From positions 62,001 to 126,000 of the forward strand of contig NW_022985698.1 in the NCBI RefSeq assembly GCF_902459465.1: a stretch of 64,000 nucleotides of DNA, given 5' to 3'. Position numbers and translations under genes: made by a program. This DNA comes from Asterias rubens (Eukaryota; Echinodermata; Asteroidea; Forcipulatida; Asteriidae). Below are positions 51,701 to 63,700 of the stretch, piece after piece. The notes below the pieces were generated by a model. The model had not been told where the DNA came from. It worked only from the letters and a program-made list of their open reading frames with translations, and made no database searches. Within the stretch, counting starts at the first letter, position 1. Each line of letters begins with the position of its first letter.

Positions 51701-54700
51701 GTCAGAGGCGCCCTTGCATGCCGGCTTCTCGAACACGTTGTAGCCGCGTCCTTTGCAATTCAGTTCTTAGCTGCGAGTAAGGATGATTAGCCCCCCAAAT
51801 TATTATTATATTATATTCCTTCTCATGATTATTATTAGAAATCTCTTGGAAGACCTCAAACGCAGACAGACACATCTTCAGAGCAGTTGGATCTCAGAGA
51901 AGCTTTACTAAAGGAACAGAAGGAATGCAGAGAGCAGAAGGAAGTCAATATTGCTAAGAGGAAAGCTCTAGATGAACAGTTAAAGCTCATTAATGAATCC
52001 ATCACCAAACAAGTAAGTTTCTGTTTTTTTCCCCTCATATCTGCTACGCCTTGGTGACTAGTGAAATTTACAATTTGACTAGTCGCGCCTCAAATAGTCC
52101 AGATTTTTTGTTTTATTCTTGAGCTGCATTGCGGCATATTAGTTGCCGCGAGCCAATTATTAAAATTTGTACTGAAATGGTGGAAGGATTGTGTCACTGA
52201 TGTATGATTGTGTTTCGTATTAAAGTAAGGTTTATGAATAACGGTAGTCACGACTCGACAAAGCTATCAATAGTCATGGCTTGGACATTAGTCGCACCTC
52301 AGCAAGTAATATTTTAAGGGAAGCTTTCTACATTCATTATTTAACACTGTGTAAGTCAATGAAAATCTGTGGACCTTTATGTTTGATGACGTGCAAAAAG
52401 TAGCCAAACACTTTTTAAGGAAAGGTATGTGACGTTTGGTAATCATTAACGGCAATGGAAACCTTTGGACAGAAGCCTTCAGCAGTGTTTGGTAGTAGAA
52501 AGCATTTTGAGAAACACTTTACCACCTCAAAATAAAGTGGTTCTGTAAAAAATATAAAAGTTTTTCTGACTCCAAAATTAGAATCATTAAAGTGTTACCA
52601 TACTACTCAGATTGTGTATTCCTAGTAGGGTTTATTCTTCCTGCGGTGATACATTCGCTCCAGATTTCTAAAAAACGCGATTTGATATAAACATTTTCGG
52701 ATGTTAGTTTTATTGTGTTTTTCTACATTTAGGCCTATGTAGAATTAGAAAATTGCCAAAAATAGTAAATGCCTGACGTTTTGACCCTAGCAGAGGCTAA
52801 AGAGAAAGACTCTGCTAGGGTCGAATCGCAGGCCATTAACTATTTTTTGCACTTATACCATCGGTCCTTTTGGTTGGTACACAATGTAAGTTGTTTGCAA
52901 CAGCTAATTTTACTTTGTCGTTTAAACAATTTAAAGACACAGGACACCTTTAGTAATTGTCAAAGACTAGTCTTCTCACTTGGTGTATATCAACATATAT
53001 GCACAAAATAACAAACCTGTGAAAATTTGAATTCAGTTGGTCATCGAAGTTGGGACATAATATTGGAAGAAAAAAAGCCTTGTTGCACAAGCTGTGTGCT
53101 TTCAGATGCTTGAATTCAGGACCTCAGATGAGGTCTCAAAATCATTTCAAATAATATTTGAGTGAGAAATTACTTCTTTCTCAACCTTTGTTACTTCAGA
53201 GGGAGCCGTTTCTCACAATGTCTTTTACTATCGACAGCTCTCCATTGCTTGTTACCAAGTACGTTTTTATGCTAACAAATATTTTGAGTAACTACCAATA
53301 GTGTACAGTACCTTTAACGGCGCCAAACGCCTTTATTATTCTTTTATTTTGCCTTGCAGAGTGATTCGCTATCCAAACTAGAAGCTGGTCTTGCTTATAA
53401 GACAGAAGCAGCAGTAGATGATGCAATACAGAAACTCCAATACCAACTTCGAACAAGACACTTTAAACTCAGCGAAGAGAATCGCATCGTCAAGGAAATC
53501 GACACCTACAGACGATCTAAGAAGAAAGTCAAGTAAGTTCAAAAAGGATACTTACTCACAATAATTGTTAATATAACAACTTACTTGGTAACAAGTAATG
53601 GAGAGCTGTTGATAGAATAAAACATTGTGAGAACTGGCCCCCTCTGAAGTACTGTACACGTTCATGTAGTTTTTGAGGAAGTGGTCATTTCTCACTCAAA
53701 TACTTCATCATCATTTGGCATAGACTTGCGCCCGTGGCTGCCTTGGCCTCACATTGTAATTGCGGCCATTGGAGTTGCCGCCATCACCTGGTGTCTTTCA
53801 ATCACTGCTCTTCTCAGATCTTCAACCTTTCTTCCACTCCACTTTGTGACGTTGTCTATCCAGCGCAGCTTAGGGCGGCCTCTGCCTCGAATTGTACCTG
53901 TAGGCAGACCATCTATAGCTGCGCTGGGTAGGCCTCCCTGTCTCATCACATGAGCGCACCATTTCCCCTTCCGCTCTAAGACCTCATCACTCGTGAGACA
54001 CCACCGGCCACCGATCAGTTCAGCCAGCCTTTCATTTGTGATGAAGTCTGACCACTTTATGCCCAACAGGGTTCGCCAAATGTGCTTGATGTCAGCATGT
54101 AACAACATGCAGTCAAATAAAGCGCTGATTATTTGCTTATGATAAGGAAAGTCATAAAATTGAACCTTATTTTTCACTGCACTTCTAACTGTCTAAACCA
54201 GTTCTAAAACTAAATCTTAAGGCATCGGAAAGCACACAAAATTGCACACATATTCTCGTGCAACTTTGATGACCAATTGAGTCGAAATTTTCACAGATTT
54301 GTTATTTTTAATGCATAATATGATGGCATACACCAAGTGAGAATACTGGTCTTTGGCAATTGCATAAGGTGTTCTGTGCCTTTAAGGGGAACACTATTTT
54401 TATCTTGATTTTAATGTTTAATTTGTTTTAAATTTAATTTTGATGTTTTTACACTTCTAGATTGTTTGTAGTTGTGTATTAATAAAACAATTAGGCCCCA
54501 ACATCAAGGTTGTAATATGTAACTACCATGACTACACTTCTGCTGTTGACAATGTGCCAAATAAAATTCTTTGTCCCTGATGTAAATTTAACATCTTTCA
54601 AAACGATATTAATTTATAATTTGTTTATTTTTCAGAGAATATCTTCAACAAAAGGAGCAAATTAAGATTCAGAGAGATCAGAAGAAGTGTCTGAAAGATG

Positions 54701-57700
54701 AAAGAGATGTAAGCATAACATAATTTCCCGTCTACTTATATTTTAAAGGCGGTTCCTTTTATTTCATCTGCAATAAGCGTCTGACCTTCAACCTATCTTG
54801 AGTTAGGACGAGTAACTTGTAACTCGTCCTAATTTGTCCTAACTCGTTTAATAGTTAATTCTTTTTTTTTTATACCCATTATACACTGATGTGTGTTAGC
54901 ACTGTATATCAGTCTTTTCCCGAGTTTTGTGAAAAAAATCACAGGCATACTCGGGTGGAATGCAAACCCACAACCTTTGCTAATAGAGCAAATGTCTTAC
55001 CCACTATACCACCGAGATGACATGGTAGCTAGAGGCGGTTCGAACCCTATGTTTTAGAAGTGAGTATTGCAGCAATTTAATAGATGTTAAATTTTTATTG
55101 GGACTAAAGAACATTTCACCCCACAAACAGTTCTCCAACTGTTTATAGTCCATTCATTTTGGTTTTTATACCCATATTCACCGATGTGTGTTAGCACTGT
55201 ATACTCAGTACTTTCTCAAGTTCTGTGGAAAATAAAATCAGTCATATTACTTGGTCGGGATTCGAACCCACAACCTTCTAGTGTTTAATCGAACCCCTCT
55301 TTCTCCCCTTCAGAAATATTTCCGCCAGGTTTCGCTGTCAAAATCCAAGGAAGATGAAGTGAAGCAGAAACTGATGACGTTTAAGAGCAAGACGGACGAA
55401 GCTTGGAGTCGTTACAGGGAAGCGGGACCAGAGAGGGAAACTCTGAAGAAAGGTCAGTGACCCCAAAAATGAATTTCATTTGTTTTATTCCTTCCATGAT
55501 CTGGGCCAAATGTCATAGAGCTGCTTAAAGACACTGGGCACTATTGGTACTACCAGTCTTCTAATTGGTGTATCTCAACATATGCATTAAATAAACCTGT
55601 GAACATTTTGACTTAATTGCTCGTCGAAGTTGCGAGAGAATAATGGAAGAAAAAACACCCTTGTCCCTTAAGTTGTGTGCTTTCGGATGCCTTGAGTTCG
55701 AGACCTCAGCTGAGGTCTCTAATCAATTCAAACATTTTAGTGAGAAATCACGTCTTTCTCAAAAACTCTCATACTTCAGAGGGAGCCGTTTCTCACAATG
55801 TTTTATACTATCAACAGCTTACCATTGCTTGTTATCAAGTAAGGTTTTATGCTAACAATTATTGAGTAATAATCAATAGTTTCCAGAGCCTTTAAACCTC
55901 GCTCCTTCATGTGGGCCATAGCAAGGAAAAACGATACACTAGCCAGCCAGTTTGTGCACTATATCATGGGTGCTTTCTTGGTTGCGCAAACATTTTATGA
56001 TATAAAGTGCAAGTATTGTTTGAAGCTTTGCATGGTGTGGAGAAATAAAAAGATAATATAAATAACTAGTAAACTTGCTGGTACAACCATGTGTAAATTT
56101 CTTAGGGTGAGTGTTGGCTCTGAAAAGAGCCGGTTGGGTCTTGACGTTTCGAACAGTATACTCTGCTCGTCTTTAGGAGACTGCTGGCGGTGTTGGAGCT
56201 TAAGTAGCACCATGGTCGGCCTTCATGGATGATGCTGATCCCAATGCATCGTGGGAAGGCTTTCTGGATATCCTGCATGCTGCCATTCGTGACAGCATAC
56301 CAACTAAACAGCGCTGTCGTAATAAAGCCTCTCCATGGATAACCCATGAACTGAAAAAGCTGATTCACCTCAAGCACAAACTGTTCTCAAAAGCCAAACA
56401 CTCCGGCTCCAGTTTGGCATGGCTCCATTACAAACAAATACGCAATAAAGTGAAATATTCAACAAAATCAGCCTACTGGAAGTATGTCAACGGTCTTTTT
56501 GCAAAAAAAGACAACAAGCGCAGCTTTTGGTGTTTTGTCAGAGACCAGCGAAAATCTAAATGTCCACCAACCTTTCAGCATGCTGACCAACTTCTTCACA
56601 AGCCTAGTGCCATCGCTCAGGCATTCAACGAATTTTTTACTTCAGTTCATTCTCCTCCAGGATCTTGCCCATCAATGCCTCCATCCTGTACCTTACCGAT
56701 TCCTGAACTACCGCCAATTCAAATTGAACTCGGATGGCTGACAAAGTCGCTGCAAAATCTCAACCCTCTCAAGGCACCTGGGCCTGATGGGATTTCACCA
56801 ACAGTTTTGCGTTCAACTGCCTCCTCAATCGCCCCACCGCTATTACGTGTGATGAATTTGTCGCTCTTACACGGCTCCCTACCCTTGGACTGGAAATTAT
56901 CTAATATCACCCCTGTGTTTAAATCTGCCAACCGAACCGACATCAAAAACTATCGTCCAATTGCTTTAACCTCCATTGTCTGCAAAATCCTTGAAAGAGC
57001 AGTCGCTAACAATATCAATGAACATATTTCTTCAAACTGTCTTGGTAATGATGAACAACATGGATTTACAGCACATAAATCCTGCGTCACCCAGCTCACA
57101 AATGCTATTTATGACTGGGCTACAATCATGGACAAACCCCGTCCACCTCGCATAGACATTGCTTTCCTGGACTTTAGCAAGGCATTTGATGTTATGCCTC
57201 ATCACACAATCCTCAATAAACTGGCAGAGAACTTTAACATCCGTGGTCAAACTTGGTATTGGCTGAAAGCATTTTTGACTGGCCGGTTCCAGCGGGTTAT
57301 GTACCAGGGAGCTTTATCGTCCATGTCTCCGGTTACATCTGGAGTCCCTCAGGGAAGTGTCCTCGGTCCCCTCCTGTTTAACTTATTCATCAGTGACATC
57401 TCCCATTCCCTCAATTCCAAGTGTTTGCTCTTTGCTCATGACACCCTCATCTATAGACCTATCCAATCCCCTGCAGATGAACTTTCCTTGCAAGCTGACC
57501 TTGATGCCATCGATTTGTGGAGTGTGGCCAATGGGATGAAAATAAACACCAATAAGTCTATGATTATGCATATGACCAGATCTACAAAAACACTAGCCCT
57601 TCCAGAGTACTCTATTCATGGATCCTCCCTCAAAATAACTGCCACCTACAAATACCTTGGAGTCGTGATCAATCATAACCTCACTTGGTCTGACCATGTC

Positions 57701-60700
57701 AACAGTGTTGTCTCCAAGGCAAATAGGACTCTAGGTTTCATCTGGCATACGGCAGGTGGAACATCCCCAACTGCATTAATGTCCCTTTACAGATCCCTTG
57801 TATTACCTATTCTTGAGTATGGGCTGCCTGCATGGTGCCCATATACTACAACACTTTCAGCAAAACTTGAACGTGTCCAAAGGAGAGCTACGAGGATGTT
57901 CCTTAGGCAACAACGAGGTGCAATGTCATACGAGGACAGACTCAAAACTCTAAACTGGCAAACGCTTGAATCCAGACGACAAAGACTCATTGTGCAATTC
58001 ACCACTTGTTGTTTATTTGGTTTAATTAATTGTCCCATCATCAACTTGAATACCTCTGTCAATACCCGGCACACCGATACACTTGTATTCAACCATTTGT
58101 ATGCTAGAACCCTCAGCCTAAAAAACACTTCAGTTCATTCTTTCCCTCGTGTTTGGAGCGGTCTGCCAACAAATATCTGCAACTCCCTCACCCTTGATTC
58201 ATACAATTGTTTTAAAAGATACCTGTGTCAGCACTTCCAGAACCTGTAGAGTTTTTCCAAATTGTTTTTAATTTATCTGTTGATAAAGATTGGCCCTTTT
58301 CTTAATTTCTATATTTTTATTTCCTCATTTGTTCATTGTTTTTAGGTCAGCTTTTTTAAATTCAAATGTGCACTTCCAAATAATCTTGCTACAATGTACA
58401 TATAAATAGGTTTTTCTTAACATATACATATTTATTTTGTTCTTAATATTTATTATATTTTCCAAAGTTTATCTTTACTGTTTTTAAATGTTTGTTAAAG
58501 ATTCTATTCCTATTTTAAGATTGGATTGATAGGCTCTCGAGTCACAGTGGTTAGGTTCACTTTTATTAATCCTGGCCATCTTAGAATGGGCTTGTCCTGT
58601 CTGTTTTTATAATTGTCTTGCTTGATTGCCAGTGCTCTGTCTCACTCAATCATTGGTTTACAATTGTTCTAGATGTCATAAGTTTACATTCATTGTTTCT
58701 TATACTGTTATATTTCTTTATTTATATTTCAATATTGTATCTTGTACTGTTTGTTGAAATCTTGGCCGAATAAATAATAATAATAATAATAATAATAATA
58801 AGCATTTGAGCGGGAAGGATCGAGGCTGTTCTTGGGCGGTGATGCGTGATGGTTGATTGCTGGCTCCCTGACTCTGCGTTGGTTATCTTAACAAGTGCGC
58901 TGGGTATCTTAACATTGTAATGCCTGTGAGCATTAAACACTTTATAGATGGTGAAAAGAGTAAGGATTTAAAAATGTTGCTAAAATTGTCTGTCTCCGTT
59001 TGTTGAACAGAAATTGGTGAGCTGCACGAACGTCGTCGTCAGCTAACGGTAGAGTTCAGGCTGCAAAACAGTAAATATCACACACAGCAGAAACAGCAAC
59101 GAGCTCATAGCTTCCAACGCAAGGAGGAAGAGAAGAGGGCCGTTGAGGAAGCTCGGCAGAGAGAATGGTAAGTTTCTAACTTCTAGATTGATTGATTGAT
59201 TGATCGATTGAATTTATTTGGATATAAATACAGCAAGAACATGCCAAAAATACATACACAACAACAGGAGGAAAGACAATGAAATAAGATGAACCAAAAT
59301 AGAACACAAGACAGAAATATTCCACAAAATTATTTTTTAAATCATTACTTATAACCAATCTGTTTTGTCAATCTGCTTGTGGAGGGCTGGCGCCTAGAAA
59401 CTTAATAATAATAATAATAATAAAAATGAAAAGTATAAAGGGCCAAATCGCCATAATGGCCTCAAAGCGCTGAATACAAAGATTAAAAAGGAATTACCAA
59501 ATTAAAACATTACAATTTAACAAGGCAATTACAAAAATATGTTCTAGGCAGTTTTACAAATCTGGCCAGTGAAAATGGCATATTTAGCACTCTTGAAATG
59601 TTGTAATTGTTTTTTTTTTGTGTATAATACAGGGCTGTGTACGAGGCTTCCAGGGAGCCTTATGAAGATGAGAGACAACTCTGCTCAACTCTAATCAAAT
59701 ACCTCCATCGATACCTCACTCCAGATCATGAATTACCTTTAGGTGCATCAGCTCTATCACCAGGTAAGATTGCCTCACAGTCCAATACCTCCTATAGGTA
59801 CTGCAGCCTAATCACAAGGTTAAATCAGCCTCACATGTACCTCCAAGGTGTACATACGGCAATATCAGCCTCAAATACCTCCAGAGAAACCTCACTCCAG
59901 ATCATGAATTACCCTTAGGTGCATCAGCTCTATCACCAGGTAAGATTGCCTCACAATCTAATACCTCCTATAGGTACTTGAGCATAATCACAAGGTTAAA
60001 TCAGCCTCACATGTACCTCCAAGGTGTACCTCAAATACCTCCAACGATACCTCACTCCAGATTATGAATAACCACAGTCTGAGACCTCTTATAGAAATGC
60101 CTCTAGCTACTGGGCAATCTCGGTGGTCTAGTTGGAAGACACTGCTCGAAAATTGCAAAGGTCATGGGCTTGAATCTTTCACAAAGCAGGCCTGGAATTA
60201 CATGGCGGCCACGACGGCCATGGCGGTCAATGCCGTTCCAACTGGCCGTGGTGCCCCTCGAAAAAATACCCTTTTCTCGGCCAAAAGTGATGTGCCCTTT
60301 CTGCCCGTTGGCTGTCGTGCCCTTTTTTAGCCTAAGTTAAATGTTTTATTAATTGAGACAAATATTTGTTAATGGCTGACTACTTACAGCCGACAATAAT
60401 TATTAAGTAAACTCTATTCAGCAGTCGTGGTTATTCAACAATCTATTTTTGCCCTCACACGCAAGAGCAGTAGGCTACCGCTGGCTGTGCCACTATTGCT
60501 GGCAATTTTTTACACACGAATACAAGGGAAAATCATTGTATTTTTTTGCTCTTTTTGTGATGAGGGTGTCTTTCTCAACGATTAACACAATTTCCATGAC
60601 AGGACAGCATGACTGTAAGGCTGTAGAAGAACACTAACCCTAAATGTTTACTACTAAAAGTAAATTTAACCCTGAATACTTAGCAGATAGTACGTGAGTA

Positions 60701-63700
60701 AAGTGCGATAGACGCAGAAACAAGGTTTTCCAACAAACTTTTAGTCTTCACTTTCGATTTAGTTTCAAATTATTTCATGAGAAAATTCTCCATAATTTGG
60801 TCAAATTGTCCTGCAAAGGAAAGTGTGGAAATCATTGAGGAAGATACTTAATTCTCACAAAAGGCTAAAAAGATGACAATGTTGCCATGCCCACATGTAC
60901 AAAACATTGCGCTGCTGGGACCCAGGAAGGGCGGCGCAGCCACAGGCAGCGTGCAGCACTTGACCTTGGAATGGTCTATAAATGGGTAAAACCAAAATGA
61001 ATATACTAACGTAGTCCTTTGTTGAGTTATTCATAGGGCAATCTAGCCCTTGCAAGCAAGAGCTGTATGCTGTCGCTGGCAGCGTGCAGCAGCACTTGGG
61101 CACCTGGAACAGTCCATATGGGTAAAACCAAAATGATACTAACGTAGTTCTTTGTTGAGTTATTCATAGGGCAATCTACAAATGATCTAGCCCTTGCAAG
61201 CAAGAGCTGTATGCTGTCGCTGGCAGCGTGCAGCAGCACTTGCGCACCTGGAACAGTCTATATGGGTAAAACCAAAATGATTATACTAACGTAGTCCTTT
61301 GTTGTATTATTGATAGGGCAATCTAACCCTTGCAAGCAAGAGCTGTAGGCAGCGTGCAGCAGCACTTGCGCACCTGGAACAGTCTAAATGGCTAAAACCA
61401 AAATGAATATACTAACGTAGTCCTTTGTCATGTTTGTTGTATTATTGATAGGGCAATCTCCAGCCTCCTCTGTATCAACACCAACTGGATGCAGAGATGA
61501 CATGATGACATCGGATGGAGTAGAGTTTGTCATCCTGAAGAAGAAGACCAACGATAGCGATGATGTATTCTTACCAACAACATCTGCCAAGAAGAAACGT
61601 GCCATTAGGAAGCACAATCGCAAATCATCATGGCTGGTAAGTTTAACCCTTTTTTTTTTTTTATGCAAGTTGTCTGACACGTAAGGCCTGAAGGCCACTT
61701 CAAGGTGTGGGCTACAATCTACTTTTCCAGGGGCCGTTGTCACCTACTTCTAGGGCTGAAACAGGATTAGGTACTCCCTTTTACTGTCCATTCGGATGTA
61801 GGCTTCAATATCATCCATCAGAAGCCTGGCTGGTAGAGCAGAAACACTACATGTACCTCCCCATCTTGACGAAGTAATCATGGTTAAGTGTCTTGCTTAA
61901 GGACATGAAGGTCATGACCGAGACTCGAACCCACACTCAGCTGACCAAACAAAATCCGCTAGGCCATGACATGCCACAAAACCTTTATCCTCTCGAGCGC
62001 GTGATCTACTCTGGGCCCAATTTTATAAAGCCTGTAAGGATACAAACTTGCTAAGCACAGAAAAATCTGCTTATTAAAAACTGATTACTAGCCAAAATTT
62101 CTAAAGTTAACATGGTTGCCCCACTAATGTATTGCTTTGCAAAGAAATTTCTGCTTAAAAGCTTTATGAACAAAAAAAATCTTACAAAAAACTGGTTACC
62201 AGCCAAATTCTGTAAAGTTGACATTGTTGCAACAGGTGCCCAACTCAATTTTTGCTTAGCAAAGAAATTTGCTTATTTTGTTCTTAGTAGCTTGATGAGA
62301 TTGGGCACAGATCCATTATATATTTTTTATTTCAAATAACGTCCACAGCACAAGCGCCTTAAATGGATGGAGATGCAGGACTTGCAACTACAAAGTTGTG
62401 GGTTTGAATCCTGTCATGCTAACCGCTAATTTTACAATGACTTAAATTAAAGTATCTCGTCTAGATACTGAATCACAATTGATTGATTTGTACAATTCAT
62501 ATTCGATACACCAATGTTTGTATTGACAGAGATTGGCTGTTGCAGCTTGGTGTGTACATCCTAGGCAGGATTACTTCAGTCTGATTTCTATTTTTGTTTT
62601 CCCCTTGTAAAAAAAAAAACAGAAAAGTTGTGAGTGATAAACCTGAAAAATTTACACCAGATGTACATGTATGTAGGTCAGCCCTTGCACTTTAACAAAT
62701 GTGACCACTTTTTTCCCAAGGACTAAATATCATGCCTGATATATCCATATAGCGGCACCAAGGCCAAGACCCGGGGCAACGGAGACCATAGCCTCTGTAT
62801 ATTTCAAGGCCTGATATTGTAATGTAGATCATCTATAAAAAACAATGTGCCTCCACAAACTTCCCTACTATTTTATTCTGTTTCTGTCTTTTATCTATGC
62901 ATACAATGTAGTTATATAATTTGTGGAAATGTATGAGTGGAAAAAAATTTGAATTTAATTGTTCATTGAATTGAATTGAATCAAACATGCATGTAGTTTG
63001 GTTTAGAAGCACTTTGACCCTTTTGGGGTTTTTTTTCGTGATCGAGTTACTGGCATTGATGTACAGTAACTCATGAATTACACTTGTTCATGCTGCTTTT
63101 TAGATTGTAACACTTGTGTTATTTAAATTGTAACACTTGTTTGCATTTCAGAGCAAACCAATTCGACACACAGCGCCGATATTCAGTCAGTTTGATACCC
63201 TTGGTCTTCAAGCTCCATCTACCATTGGGGAAGTCCCATCTTGCATCTCTCAACTTACTGTCAAAAAGGTATGTATTTAAACAAAAAAACGGCACTTCAG
63301 GGCTTGGATTGTACACTGGACCACTGGCATGATGCCCTTTTCTTGAAGCGATGTGGTACACATGGTTGGCTTGTGCGTAAAGCGCTCGCCTCTCACCAAG
63401 GTGACCCTGGTTTGATACCCGGCTAGGGCCATATATGAATTGAGTTGTGCGTTGCTTCTCTGCTGTGCCTCGAGGGTTTTCCAGACCATCCGGTTTTCCT
63501 CACCCAGGAAAAATCAAGCACTTTGGATCTCTGGCTGTGCTGCGTGGTTTTATTGGGTTGATGTGGATGGCTGCCAAAGGCGCCCTTGCATGCCTGCTTC
63601 TCGAACACGTTGTAGCCGGACATTGTGTTTTCTGTCCTACAAAAAGTACCTTGCCCCTTTAAGCATAAAATATTGCTTAGCAGGATGCTAGTCTCACAAA

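Noticed and set aside
61317..61451. In-frame 135-nt extension of Bfr1-like exon 9 through the third acceptor
   Set aside because: It meets TAG after ten codons, so it is not a protein-coding alternative.
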